Assembly: GCA_035578175.1 (NCBI GenBank)
Contig: JAQMRL010000003.1
Location: 24,514,419 to 24,578,418 of the forward strand
Direction of reading: 5' to 3'
Source: Catonia carolina
Lineage: Eukaryota; Arthropoda; Insecta; Hemiptera; Achilidae
DNA: 64,000 bases
Shown: positions 21,406-33,665 of the stretch, one piece after another
Position numbering within the stretch: the stretch's first letter is position 1
How the letters are laid out: every line of letters begins with the position of its first letter
Translations under genes and position numbers: made by a program
Notes under the pieces: generated by a model
The model's database searches: none
What the model saw: only the letters and a program-made list of their open reading frames with translations
Told to the model about the DNA's origin: nothing

Positions 21406-22594
21406 CCCAGGTCCCGAAACAACCCTTAGAGATAAGTGTCACAATATGTATGTTCCGTACCCAGCTGTCTTACTCGTAGTATCAAAGATGCCTATTCATA
21501 CTTGCAGTTCATAATGCACCTGTACAATAAATTAAAAAATATATATAATATTTTATTCGTTGTTCTCATTGATTTAAACACAACTACCACACACAATTTA
21601 AACCAGAAATATTGATAGATATATTTAACGTTTGTTGATAGTAATGCAAATTAACCCTTTTTGTAGCGGTGGCTGGGGTAGCAACTCAAAGGTTTTAAAT
21701 CTGCTTTTAAGTTACGAATAGGTTTCCAGACTTTTGCTTCACCCAGTGGATGTTATTATGTAAGATGAAAACAAACAGAAATTATGAGGGTTTTTTTTTG
21801 AAGAAAAAAATCACCATGACAACATGAAAACCAAGTATACCAAAATTTTTGTTGGTAAGACATTTTAAAGGTATGGTATTTAATAATAAAAGTGACACGT
21901 TCTTATTTTGAAAGGATTAAACAAAAAATAAAACAACTAGGAAATGAAATACCGACTGTATCATATACCATGGATAAAACGAAAACACTGTTAGAGAATT
22001 AAGGGAAAGATTTTTTGTAAATTATGACATACCTTGCAGGCTTATAATGTGTAGAATATTATGATGGTATGTTGTACAGTATACTGTAATGGTATAATGG
22101 TTTGATAGTCAAGGATGAAACTTTTTTAAAGAATAAAAAAAGAAGAAAATATAGACAAGGTATGAAGATGTGAAGAAGGATTTTTTTTGGTCGGTTTATA
22201 CATTATAATACATAGTTACTTCCCATGTATATTCAATGTCTACACGATATTGTGTAGTAGTAATACATTCATGTATGTATGTATGTATGTATGTATATGG
22301 AGAGTATATCTATCTCTTTCTACAGATTTACTCTAGTGGAATAGGTATGCTTAATATATTCAGCCAAACGATACTCTTTCTTGGCTCGGTTCAACACCCT
22401 CCATAGAACATTTAAAGACCATACAATATGTTCAAATAATAAACAGATAAAGGAAAATAAACTCAAATACATTCCGAATACCAAGATTTAAACAAAAAAT
22501 TACTGGTCTTTTCAAACTCAAAATTATTTTTTGACCTATCAGCATTTTGTTCGCTGAGTTAACCTCAGTTTAAAAAAAATAAAGGTGTCCTTAC
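21406..22594. other. Unassigned sequence with ATGT microsatellite
   Basis: No gene was recognised. A short (ATGT)n array lies at 22269-22297. TTAACCCTTTTTG at about 21654 resembles a piggyBac-type end, but no partner end was found. Confidence 0.45.
22269..22297. repeat. (ATGT)n microsatellite
   Basis: About seven repeats of ATGT are present, a simple tandem array. Confidence 0.9.
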
Positions 22595-22604
22595 ACTACT
22601 AATT

Positions 22605-22997
22605 GTGTTGTTGATTCGGTCATCAGCCGAAGGGCTCGTTTGAACTACTAGAAACTTTCTTAAGTAAAGCGAGGATTGAGGTGGTTTACCATCGCCTTTC
22701 TCACTGAGTTGAAAGAGTATGCTTATCAGCATGCCAGACCCTCTGGAAAGCATCTACTTTCCAACCTGCAAATTACATCGCTTCATTCACCACAGGGTTT
22801 GGCTGTACAATGAAATTCATATTTCTAGAGGAGAAAACTGACCAATGTATTTTACACCTCTGCGTCATCTGTTCTTAAATGATTCAGTCATGTAATTTTA
22901 GCTGACCATGAGATAAGAAACAGAACTATTTTTTTAGCCCTGGAACTAGCAGATCGAGTGCAACTAATTTAACAATCCACCTGCCTGTTTTGGGCAA
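22605..22997 (-). mobile_element. SINE-A copy 9, full length with TSD
   Basis: This full-length minus-strand copy is bracketed by ACTACTAATT (22595-22604) and ACTACCAATT (22998-23007), 9 of 10 identical. The 3' hairpin is gccgaagggc. Small deletions lie in the middle. Confidence 0.9.
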
Positions 22998-23026
22998 ACT
23001 ACCAATTAGAATACTATATTAACCCT

Positions 23027-23425
23027 TCCTAGACGGAATTAGTTTCCTGTCACAGTCGCATTTAATTATGGATTGAGGTAAAAAATAATTTTTTTAGAGA
23101 AATGTGTTTTCTTGGATAGAACACTATTTTTAAAGGCTCAGAATCCACGAAAATTTCATTATATATTTTTCTCTCCGCTTTTACTCAATATTAATGGATG
23201 CGTATATATCCGTCTTAAGTCCAAAATGACGTTACTTTTTAGGATATATCAGTAAATAGAAAAATTATTTGTACGTTGAATTGCAGAATAAAAAGGGAAA
23301 ACAAATCTACAAGTCCAAAGAATCTTTAATGAAACATGATTAAGTTGGACACACGTAAGTAGTAACATACAGAGGAAGGCTCCATTAGTAGTACAGAGAG
23401 CACTACACTATCACCACCTAACCTG
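23027..23425. other. Unassigned sequence starting with a TTAA-CCCTT motif
   Basis: It begins ttaacccttcctagacgg, a form seen at ends of TTAA-targeting piggyBac-type elements, but no matching opposite end was found. It may be the 3' flank of the orphan minus-strand frame just upstream. Confidence 0.3.
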
Positions 23426-23566
23426 TCATTCAGCGCTCTCCTTGAGATTCATGACTGCCAAAGCATCTTCGACTTGCTGATCCCGTGATTTCCTATTACG
23501 ACCTCTTATTTTCGTTCTAACGGGGTATATTTCTATCCGTGTACTTTTAAATAAATGAATGCATTT
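23426..23566 (-). pseudogene. Orphan C-terminal-like open frame, unknown
   Basis: This 46-codon frame has no ATG at its start and ends in TGA at 23426-23428. It reads ...VRTKIRGRNRKSRDQQ followed by VEDALAVMNLKESAE. Its composition (balanced, about half G+C in the last 90 bases) differs from the AT-rich surroundings and looks protein-like. It could be the last exon of a gene or the tail of a transposase. I recognise no family. Confidence 0.3.
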
Positions 23567-23569
23567 TTA

Positions 23570-24190
23570 ATATGCATCTTGTTGCCTGTAATAATTCTAA
23601 ATGACAACACACTACAAGTTCTCGTTACCCTGTACTCTTTATAATTAAAATCTTTGCTGTTGAATGAACGTACTGCCATAATCTTATACCCGTTTATTAT
23701 ATATTTTATTTTATAGTTTTTAATTTACAACAGTGCAGATCTGCACAACCAGTAAATATTTTTACATTTTACTGTAGCTACAATACTGTACCACTTTTGA
23801 GATTAATATCACTCATTAGTAGGACTCTCGACTTAAGGCTGCGGGGTACAATTTAATTACAGGTGAGGTATTGAAACAGCTACCTGGATAAGGGTTGCTG
23901 TTTATAATTGTACTTTTTATTTCATCCTCCGTTCTACAAATTCCGATACAGTCAAAACTTTCGGTAATTAAAATAATCAATAAACGTGATGAACCGCTCA
24001 AAATACTTAATCTTACCGTCCATTCATCTTACTTTCCATCTGTTCCAAAATATTCGAATAAAATCTCGACCTTAGATTCTAAAATTTGTATCAGATGCAG
24101 GTTTTCTCTGATTAACTATTTTGTTTCACATCTGAACTTTTAACTGTACACCAACTGTATCGTGTTGCAGATTTTTTTAGAAAATGTTTT
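23570..24190. other. Unassigned sequence
   Basis: No repeat was recognised. Opposite-strand open frames at 23816-24001 and 23895-24143 lack motifs. Confidence 0.4.
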
Positions 24191-24197
24191 AGTAAAC

Positions 24198-24583
24198 TAT
24201 TATACAGCTTGGTTATTCTTCGACACCAGCCAAGCGTTAGACAGGGTATTCTTTGATAAGATTTTATTCAAATTACGTCAATTTCTTCCTTCTACTTATT
24301 ATCTAATGAAAAAATTTCTCTGATCGGTACTTCTCTAGTTCTCTTGGTTCTAAATGAACAGTCTTAAAATTGATAAAGGCTGGAATCTCACACAGGATCT
24401 ATTTTCTCGTCATTACTGTTCAAAATATACGTTGCTGAAATTCATACATCTATTCAATTCATTTTAACTTCGTATCATGATGACATTTAAAATTTGTTCA
24501 GCCCTTTCTGTACTTGACATTTAATTTATATCATCACCTAAATGTCTTAGAAACATGGTTTACGAAATGGAGAATTAAAAATC
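24198..24583 (+). mobile_element. Jockey-like LINE, RT palm relic (b)
   Basis: The plus-strand frames give WLFFDTSQALDRVFFDKILF and KLRQFLPSTYYLMKKFL, corresponding to polymerase motif A (usual LDV..AFD.VWH..LL.KL). Further on come AEIHTSIQFILTSYHDD and LYHHLNVLETWFTKWRIK, corresponding to the YADD region and the following W..KWRIK block. Stops and frameshifts are present. It breaks off exactly where a Family-F repeat begins. The motif order shows a plus-oriented RT missing both ends. Confidence 0.8.
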
Positions 24584-24970
24584 CCTTTCATGGGATGACG
24601 CGTCTCATGGCTGGTGCCATTTTTTCTAAAGAATTTGTAAGAGATCAAGCTCACTTAACTTGCGTAAGAAAGAAAAAGTTACCTCTGTCCAATGGCAAAA
24701 ATAATTAGTGATTTCTGTAACTACTCTTTAAGAGGAGTCGAATGACACTATTTTTATTTCCAAATTTCGTCTTTGATTTCTTGACTTCCGGTTTTGAGCC
24801 ACTTCCGGTTGAAACTGGAACTTAAAAACAAATCCAGGCTCACTAACTTTTTGTGTAGAATACGAATCTGAAAACCGTTTGTTGCTACCGCTTGTAGTTT
24901 TTGATATCTGGATGTGACGGACGGACGTAGGAAAAAGATAGCTGACAATATTAAAAATTGCCACAAATTA
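24584..24970 (+). repeat. Family-F repeat, copy 1 (single 124-bp unit)
   Basis: It starts tttcatgggatgacgcgtct, then a gtctcatggctggtgccatt block, and has one copy of the roughly 124-bp unit (gaggagtcgaatgacac ... ggaacttaaa). It ends with a ctcactaactttttgtgtag block and a gatgtgacggacggacg block. The copy at 27.06 kb has the same order with the unit doubled. The unit contains a hairpin, TTCCGGTT-GA-AACYGGAA. No protein domain was recognised; minus-strand open frames are translations of the repeat. Confidence 0.7.
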
Positions 24971-25780
24971 GTTCAAATAGAATAAAACTTGAGTATAATA
25001 TTCAAACGTATATTTCACTTTGGTCAATAAACATTTATCTATAAAATTGCACATTTTCAATAAATTATTATTTAATCGGCGTTTCTTCTTAGTATTCTTT
25101 GATAAAACCCAGTGTATCAGAAAAGAAGTATATTCCAGAACTGACTGTAGACCTATTCGTGTTACATTTGGTACCTACTACAAAAGATTTGTGTATGGGG
25201 TCCATCCAACTAATATTTCTCTTTCCTTCATCTCATTAGCATAGAGTAACATGCCACAACTTATAGTAACTTACACTAATATAGTAAGTAACCAGTGTTA
25301 GCCCCCGAGTAAAGTACAGTAAATCTACATAACTAGAATACAGAGTAAAAGAACAAAAACTAAAGAAACGCCGGCAATTTAAGAATGTTTCTAACGTATA
25401 CATTATAGACAACAAATCTATTAAGGTATCATATAACACCGCTGTATGTTGTATGTTACAAAATTTAGCCTGTTATTTAAAATAAAGTCTTATTATAAAA
25501 AACCCATTTTTAACAGGCGTTTGAATTACAAATAAAATATATATGATGCCTAAAAATATGAATCTATCTAGTACTTTATTCATTTCTCTCACTGCTTATT
25601 AATGTAGATGTATATTAAATAATATTTTTAATCTTGATAGGTTTTTGATGAGAATAGGTAACCCACGTACGGAAATATAGAACGGTAGAGCGTCCATAAT
25701 CCGAACGATATTCAAGGAATTTTTCGATATTTTCATTGCAATTTAATATGTTTTATCTTTTGTTTTATACCCTTAACGTC
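24971..25780. other. Unassigned AT-rich sequence
   Basis: Nothing was recognised. Confidence 0.5.
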
Positions 25781-26111
25781 ATAAAATAGTTCTGTTTCTT
25801 ATCACATAGTCAGCCAATTATACAACTGAACTATTTAAGAACGGAAGAGGTAGAGGTGTTAAAGACACTGGTCACAGTTATCTCCTCTAGAAGTAATGAA
25901 TTTCACTACACAACCAGATCCTGTGGTAAATAAAGTAAAGGTGTCATTTGCAAGGTGGAAAGTGGATGCTTTTCGGAGGGCCTGGCATGGTGATGAGCAT
26001 ACTCTTTCAACTCAGTGAGGAAGGCAATAGTAAACCACCTCACTCCTCGTTTTACTTTGTAAAACCTCTAGAGGTTCAAACCAGCCTTTCGGCTGTTGAC
26101 CTAAACAACAA
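25781..26111 (+). mobile_element. SINE-A copy 10, 5'-truncated
   Basis: The copy starts at ataaaatagttctgtttctt, about 60 bp into the family. It keeps the rest, including the CCTTTCGGCTG hairpin and the CAACAA tail. The 62-residue open frame is a SINE reading. No target-site duplication was clear. Confidence 0.85.
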
Positions 26112-26119
26112 TATTTTCT

Positions 26120-26395
26120 TTAAAAGATTTTTTTAAATTTGTCACAAGTAAGATACTAAGAAAATACCATGATGTCTTGGTACGAAACGCAGCCAGAATT
26201 ATACTACTCTATTGTACAGTTAAGTACATACTGTAGTTTTATTATTTCAATTAATAATTTTTTGATAAAAGTCAAGTACAGTGTTATTCTACCTCTGCAT
26301 TACTACACAGCAGGCTTACAATTTTTTTCATTAAAAACAACTACATTTATAAGTAAATACAGATAAGTGTTTATTTTCTATTATTTCAATCTTTT
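26120..26395. other. Unassigned AT-rich sequence
   Basis: Nothing was recognised. Confidence 0.45.
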
Positions 26396-26399
26396 TAAA

Positions 26400-26715
26400 A
26401 TGGTTTAAATGCCTCAGTGGCATTTCTAGATTTTGCTCGAAAATCCGAACTACCTGTGGTCCCAATTGACTCTGATTTTCGACTCTCTTCTGTACTATCA
26501 AGAACTGAAAGAGAAAGACCTGGGGTAAATCTAGAAAACCAATAGGAGATTTTTCTTTTTTGGCCGATGATGACTACATAAGCCTTGGCTTATATGTTGA
26601 TAATGATGTAAGGTGATATAAAGATAAAAAATACCAAACCTGACCGGGAATCGAAACCAGAACGTTGGCGTAGAAGATAGTTGTGCTGTCCACTTCACCA
26701 ACCTTTGGTGCGTTT
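26400..26715 (-). repeat. Possible tRNA-headed SINE, single copy
   Basis: On the minus strand a tRNA-like head (ggttggtgaagtggacagca, then B-box-like ggtttcgattccc) is followed by a roughly 240-bp body rich in AT. The A- and B-box spacing is plausible. There is no second copy in the window and no duplication, so the call is tentative. Confidence 0.4.
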
Positions 26716-27059
26716 GATCAGTGAAGAAGGGGTTCGTAGTGGAAAAATACTCTGAAAGAATTGTAAAATAGGAAGCAATGGTAAAAGTATGTCATGACCT
26801 GGATCCTGGAGTTCAGAGTTCCCGGTGATAAAATTATTGATGCTTCTCACTTAGTATGAAGAATTGGTTATTTCTAAAGATATGTTTGAGGTAATCATTG
26901 TCTAGAAAGCAAAATTTTTCGTCGAGAAATGAGAGGAATAGTCTGTCTTAAAATTTGAAACGTTATGCTGATCTTATCCTTCTTGGTTTACGTTAGAACT
27001 GTTTTTCTCGTTAATGCTATTGCCAACGAAGGGTCGGATAGATGAAAATGAACAATAAA

Positions 27060-27545
27060 AAAAATCCATTTCATGAGACGACGCGTCTCATGGCTAGTGG
27101 CAATTTTTAAAAAGGCTTACCTTTGACTTAAGATAAATCCATTAGTGATTTCTATATCTACTTTTTAAGAGGAATCAAATGGCACTATTTTTATTTCCAA
27201 ATTTCGGCTTTAATTTCTTGACTTTCGGTTTTTGACCACTTCCGGTCGAAACCGAAACTTCAAACCCAATGATTTCCGTATCTACTCTTTTAGAGGAATC
27301 GGATGATATTATTTTTATTTCTAAATTCCGACTTTGATTTCTTGACTTCCGGTTTTGGGCCAATTCCGGTAAAACCGGAACTTCAAACTCTGATCAGGCT
27401 CACTAACGTTTTTTTATAGATTACGTATCCGAAAACATTTGTTGCTCTTTCTCGTAGCCTAGTTTCTGATATATGGGTGTGACGGACGGGCAAAGGAAAA
27501 TGATAAATAACAATTTTAAAAATTTGCTACCAAAAATGCCAAATA
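27060..27545 (+). repeat. Family-F repeat, copy 2 (doubled 124-bp unit)
   Basis: It opens with a perfect inverted repeat, CATGAGACG-ACG-CGTCTCATG. Two head-to-tail units follow (27147-27270 and 27271-27394, period 124 bp), then the gggtgtgacggacgggc end block. Each unit holds the CCGG hairpin; the second has TTCCGGT-AAA-ACCGGAA intact. Compared with 24.58 kb, the change is a clean one-unit expansion. Confidence 0.75.
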
Positions 27546-27610
27546 TGATCTAGAATCGAACCTAGTATCTCTGGCATAGGTATCAATTTCACTGACCTAT
27601 CACACCAACA
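27546..27610 (-). repeat. tRNA-like segment next to Family F
   Basis: The minus strand reads tgttggtgtgataggtcagt ... ggttcgattctagatca, with an A-box-like start and a good B box (GGTTCGATTCT) at tRNA-like spacing. It may be a tRNA-derived head of a SINE or a tRNA pseudogene. Confidence 0.4.
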
Positions 27611-27614
27611 GGCT

Positions 27615-30380
27615 GGTATATCGTATTTACTTATGTATTTTTGCCTAAATATTAAGTGAATATTATACCAAAATTGTTCTTCAAGATAAGACGGACATAA
27701 AGTAGCTCAGCCGTGATTTAAGTTTTCGTCGTAATAAACCAACAACTGTAACAACGTTTTTGAAGATACAAATAATTCTTAGATTGTGTGACACATAACC
27801 GTCTCAAAATGTGGGCGTTAATCCAAATTATAGGATAAAATTTTAATTTTATTTCGAAATAAAATAAAAAAAATAAGTGTAGGCTTATTAAGACATGTTT
27901 TCTAGTCTTATTTTTTTCAAAATGATTGCAGTCTAAAAATAAATGCTGTAATAATATAACGTGAAAATAAATGATATTTCCGGTTTTATTGCACATTTTG
28001 TAATAAAATGACAGCATAAATAACAGAGATGGCAGTTCATGCTTTTATATATTTTTTCTTTTTGTGTTATTATCCTATTTTATCCGGTGTAAAGTTGCTG
28101 ACAGATTGTCAGCAGATTTCTATTGCTGGTAAACAGACACCTACCTACAATAATACCTTACTACAGCTTTTTTAATATAATAACTACGTATTTTTTTTGT
28201 ATTTGTGTTCTTTGATTTTTTTATGTTATGCTGAATTATTTTCTTTGCTGTAACGAAGTACGATTCTAAAACTTTTTTTTAAGTCACCATCTTCCGTTGT
28301 AAGTCATTTGATTATAATGATGTTTTTTGCAACTGGAGCACCGTTGTACATTTCTACGCCTTGACGGGGAGTCGATCTAGTTCTGTTGGATTAATAGTTA
28401 CTGAGTTGTAAAGAAATTGAGACGTTTGGTTTCATAATTATAATTTAAAAAACTATTCTTATAAACCAAATTTTTTTATTTTATTTTAATACATTTACCC
28501 AAGTATATTAACATTATTATTGGCGGTTGAAAAGTTATACCAAAACAAATTTTGGGCTAAACTTACTGCTACTTATATGCAGAATGAGCTAAACTAAAAA
28601 AAACCATTAGAATCAACATATAACGAAAAACAGTTGTAAAATTTTGAGGTAAATTTAAAGTTAAGTGATTTATTTGTCGATATCTTGTGTAGGCCTACTT
28701 AATAAAAACTTTATTTTTTGTACTATATAATTTTTGGAGTTTTTAATTAATAATTATTATAGTTATAAGCCAATAAGTTTATAACTAAAAATATTAAGCC
28801 AAGTTAAGCTTAACATGTATTATTAAAAGCTGAAATTATTTCAACGAACAAGCTTTCTTGTTCTGTTGTTAACAATTAAAAATTTAATTTACTCAAACTA
28901 CGTTAATAAAAAAACATAAACAAATAAAAAAATTTAAAATAAGCCTATATAATGTTAAAATGTTAATTGTAGTGTATTTATATTTTGTCATAAAATCATA
29001 GAGTTGATTTTCTTTAGGGAAATAAAATATTATAATAGTAATGGATTTAGTTGTCGTTAACCCGTTGGTACGTGGTTTAAAAACTAGCTTATATCACATC
29101 ACATCAGTATAGTATTTTATCTAATAGTAAATTTAGGTTTCAAAACGGTAACGCAAAATTTACATTCAAAAATTTTAGTGATCGCTTTACAACGATAAAT
29201 TTATAATTATAATGATAAATTTACAACGATAAATTTGATAATTTCTGTTGTAAATTTGGGTTAAAAGTATTCTTATATAACAATCAATAAGCGTCAAACA
29301 TCAAACATCAAAGATTTTATAAAAATTTGTTCGTTGGAACGATTAATTTATTTTACTCGTCCAATTTTTTATGATTATGTAATCATCACTAAAACGTTTT
29401 GCTAAATATATTTAAGGAATTTTATTTTTAAGGAGAAACACTAGATTGTAAATTATTGAAACTTGAACAACCTGAACAAAGCAAAACGTTTTTAGCCAAT
29501 TATAAGAAACAATTTATTATTAAACAAAATGAGTAAGAGCTTACTTATGCTGTTCTAAAAATAATAATTTTATGTAACTAATTTGTTTATCAAATTCTTA
29601 ACAAGTTTTATTCATTTCAATGTCTTTTTTCTGCAAAATTCGAACAGTTTTTAAATCTTTTTCTTTTATCAGTTTTTATTTAAATTTTATTAAAATTCTT
29701 ATAATTTTACAATTTTTTCACTACTTACTGATTGTACGTACATAAACTTTAAATTTAACATTGAATTGTAGAGGTTTATTTTACAACCATGGTATTTGTG
29801 TAGAATGTATTTAGTTAATTTTTTTGTTCATATAAAAACTAAATGAAAATATTTTTTAAATGAACAACTTGTTATTTTATTCTTTTAAATTCGACGTACA
29901 TTTTTTTTATAAGTTTTTGTATTCGATCATGTTTAATCTCCATTTGATGTGGTATTGCGTCTGTTTTTACGATGTTAATGAGATAATTACAGTTTTAATG
30001 TTTTTTTTAAATATCTGAATAGGCCATCCTAAATGTTTAATTGTTAAAAAAAAATTAAATTTTAGCATTTATGGTTTTTGAATTTTTATCAAGGAACTAA
30101 ATGTATTTTAAAATTCCTGAAATTTGTTCTTTTATTGAATTTAATGAAAAAGTTATTAAAGCGAGCGTAACGGGTTTCTTTAATCTGGATACTGTATTTG
30201 TGTATGTTTAGTTTATTTTTTGACTTTTCTCCTAGTTGGGAAGTCATTTATAATAAATTCGTAGAATTAATTTTTAGACTACACTGTCAAGAAATTTATT
30301 GAGAGTTTTTGCATTCATTACACGATGACTTACGCATCCCTTATGTCAGTAATACATTTTTAAAATAATTGTACGGTAGG
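27615..30380. other. Long unassigned AT-rich sequence
   Basis: I recognised no repeat family, gene or RNA in this stretch. TAGGCCTA lies at 28690-28697. The 99-residue open frame at 27718-28017 (minus) lacks any motif. Confidence 0.5.
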
Positions 30381-30384
30381 TAAG

Positions 30385-30740
30385 TTCAGTGACAGACTTC
30401 AGAATCATAATAATCCGATATTATCTTCTTCGCCATTCATTCCCAACTGAACCCATCCACTTCATTCACGGTCTGCCCCACATTCTTTTTCCCTCCTCCC
30501 AGTACAGCATCCTTTTAGGCATTCTACCCTCCTCCATCCTACTGACATGACCAAACCATCCTAGCTTTGTTTTCCAGCTCTCATTATTTCTTATTATAAT
30601 CCTTGTTGTCTTTCGTACCATACTACTCTTAAATAATTAAATTTCTACCGCCTGCATTTTACTCTTGCTTTCCTTCTACCGTCCATGTTTCTGCTGCGTA
30701 AGTCAATATAGGTGTAAAATAGGCATTAGACCTATATTTA
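30385..30740 (-). mobile_element. Non-LTR retrotransposon relic, RT C-terminal family 5
   Basis: Minus-strand frames give YFTPILTYAAETWTVEGK, MQAVEI, and then WKTKLGWFGHVSRMEEGRMP followed by KRMLYWEEGKRMWGRP. This is the Y..ETW ... WFGHV.RM...R.PK ... GRP series at the end of many insect non-LTR RT proteins. Stops are present. The G+C is higher than in the flanks, as expected for inserted coding sequence. Confidence 0.82.
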
Positions 30741-30744
30741 TTTT

Positions 30745-31770
30745 TCTTAAAATTTATAACAACTTCTTGATCCCAAACTAAGATTCTCACACTTTGGAAT
30801 AAACACTAATACCAAGAAAATTAATTCAGAACTTAATTTTGAATTTCTGGGGAACTTTTACTGGGTGGTTTTCTCCTATACACCATTAACATTTTTTTAT
30901 TCATTACATTGTAATCTTTTTAGTAGTTGTCATTGCAAAATTAAATTAAAGAAAATTACACAATAGAGAATTGTATTTGGGTTAACTTGTATTGCACTTA
31001 ATTAAATTTCTGATTTTTGTGAATTTTAAACGTTTCTTTTGAAGTAAACGTTCAATTAATGATAGTACCGTGTATATAAACTAATCGAAAAATTTTTGGT
31101 GTATTGAATGGGATATCGTTTCAATCAAGAATGAAATTCAATCAATATTTTAAGAATTATTTGTCATGTTATGAATTTGAGTAATGCATTGAGTTTATTA
31201 AAAAAGACATTAACCGAAACAGAATAAAGACATTTTAAAAGAGTAATGACTGCATGTTGTAACTCAGCAATTTAATTCCCAAAGACAAAAACTTTGTCCT
31301 GAATATTGTAAACATAAACTGTTACAAATTTCCAATTATATCTGTACGGAAAAGGAAACAGATGTAGTATTTAATGTAATAAGGGTGAAATATGATACAA
31401 AACTGGGGTTGTAATACTGAAGTTTAAAAATTAGAATGAGTTGGATAAAAGAAACCCTAATATTAAGTAAAAACTAAGCTTTTTAACAGGTAATTATATT
31501 TATCAGCATATAGAAATTGAAAGTGGACAGGAAGCAGTCAACTTTTAATCGACACCATCTGGTCAGTTAGGAGTAATTGTAAGGCTGATCTCCCTAAAAC
31601 CTAAAATATGATGGATTTTTAATTGCATTGCAGCGTGAGTAAAAACAATGAATCGTTACCCACTGAAATACAATTAGTGTGTGATGGTAGCAAAGTTTTT
31701 AAACTATGGCACTGGTTAATATTTTAAATAAAATCTGTTTATTTTACTTTTTAAATGTTTTGTTTATCCA
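30745..31770. other. Unassigned AT-rich sequence
   Basis: Nothing was recognised. Confidence 0.5.
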
Positions 31771-31772
31771 TA

Positions 31773-31850
31773 TGTGTCTTGTTGCAATCCGTTGAATTTG
31801 AGAACAGTTACACCAACCCCATGGCCCAATGAGATAAGGATGAAATGAAT
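31773..31850 (-). mobile_element. SINE-B tail fragment
   Basis: The minus strand matches the distal SINE-B segment (catccttatctcattgggcc ... atggggttgg and the attgaac/attgca end). Only about 75 bp survives and the tRNA head is gone. Confidence 0.6.
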
Positions 31851-31854
31851 GTAG

Positions 31855-33645
31855 GACTATAGAATTAGTAATTACTGGACAAGCTCGCTAATTCGAACTA
31901 ATAAAAACCGTGACTAATTAATAATTATATACGTAAAATAAACTGAACTTACTGGGCTTTCCACAAAAAAAGCAATTAAAAGAAATAAAATAATAATTAA
32001 AAGATTTGTAAATACCTACAGTACATACAATACGTTTTATTAAAATATATACAGTTGTTTTGTTGCAATAACCTAATTCAATAATAAAATACGTACTTTT
32101 TACTTACCTTTATTTTTTGACAAAAAAAATACTTATTTTCTTCAGATTCTTGGAAGCGAAACTGAGTTCGAATTTTATGTTAGTTAAATATATCTTAGTT
32201 CGAATGTATCTAGGTTGAATTTTATGAAACGGCTTATCGGTTTCCTTAGCCCGCTCTGTACACTTATTAAAACTTGCAACTGCCTCTTCATGGTTTATTT
32301 TATTTTCCGGTAGTTTTTTGTCATCGGCATCATCATTTCGGCGTCTGATTATCGTATTAAGACTTAAAAAAATAATCGTACTAGGAAATCATTGCTACAT
32401 AAAAAACGCTTTTTTGTTGTTCGGATTACTGGAGGGTTCGGATTAGCGAGCTTGTATTGTATACAGTGTTTTAGATGGAATATAATTATTAATAACCTGA
32501 ATTTTTTCGAAGGTGTTAAATTTGCTTTTTATGATGCTTGTAGATTTCCTTTTCTTCACAGGACGTTAATGTTTTTATTGTAGAATAGTTTTTAGTTTGA
32601 GAAATTCAAAACTAAAATTAATATGTGGGTCATTTATCCCGGAATTTTTTCTTCTCTTAAAAAATTACTTTACCTGAAATTTACCTAGACCTTTCAAAAA
32701 TTTTTCTTTTTTTATACGTATACATAAAAATACAGGTGTATTAAAATGAGTTGCTGTTTAATAAAATACGGAATGAAATTGAAATGTTCCGTTATAATTA
32801 CATGGATCAATAAAAAAACGGAAAATTCCTTATGATTGTATGTCTAAGATCAAAAATATTTTATTATTGAATAAATTAAGCAGTATAAAACCTATATCTA
32901 GTATAAGAAGTAGTTCAATTGCAATAATTTATGAAAAAATACGCCATTTTATATTTTATTTATTTCCAGGAATGTAGGCAATATTATATTATTTACATTT
33001 CAACATAGTAATAAAAATAACCAATAAAATTATTTATTTCATTCTTTCTATAAAAATTACGGTACATAAATTATATATTAAAATAAACCTACTTATCATA
33101 TATTATTATACTTATTTTAACGTTTATCTTTTGTTTATGTATGTTAATTATAATTATTATTTAAATAATATGATAGTTTTATACAGCAATACATAATATA
33201 TTTATAGAAATTTTAAAACTCAGTAAATAAATACAATTGTTTCCATTATAATACATTTATCATCGATTTATTCTATAAATAAGTAAATAAATAAATAAAT
33301 AAAGTAAATATAAGTTCCTTTATATTTTACGCCTTCTTTTTACCTTTCTTGTCAACCCAGTAGGTAGACAATAATTGAAGTATTGGGTTCTGAATTATTA
33401 CATTAATGTTGATCGAAGTGTACTTTTAATAATGCAAAATGTGCTATTTATTTGTGATACTTTGTTTTTTAAATTCAAGGTTGTTTTAAGTATTTAATAA
33501 CTTATTTAAGTATTGTTTGTAAATGTAGGCTTACCATTCAGATTTGTTTTGTTTAAAATTTTAATTGAATTATGTAATAATAAAAAGAGTATAAAGTAAC
33601 TGTAATTTTTTCCGAGGTCTAGTGGTTGTTACTTGATTAAATAAA
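31855..33645. other. Long unassigned AT-rich sequence
   Basis: No gene or repeat family was recognised. A short (AAAT)n run lies near 33285-33303. Confidence 0.5.
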
Positions 33646-33665
33646 AGGTTATAATGTTTGACCCT

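Noticed and set aside
21651..21670. Second TTAACCCTT motif as a piggyBac end
   Set aside because: No opposite-facing GGGTTAA partner or transposase was found nearby, and the motif is short enough to occur by chance.
5865..26136. Recurring peptide EEGN-KPP-S and ADDLNNN in open frames at 5865-6146, 16537-16746, 22565-22753 and 25948-26136
   Set aside because: All are the same reading of SINE-A copies. The frame has no constant start or stop between copies and is broken in most others, so it is not a conserved protein.
27175..27363. 62-residue minus-strand frame with internal similarity (RNLEIKII and PKFGNK)
   Set aside because: The similarity comes from the doubled 124-bp DNA unit of Family F, which is not a whole number of codons (124 = 41 x 3 + 1). 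The two parts are therefore in different frames.
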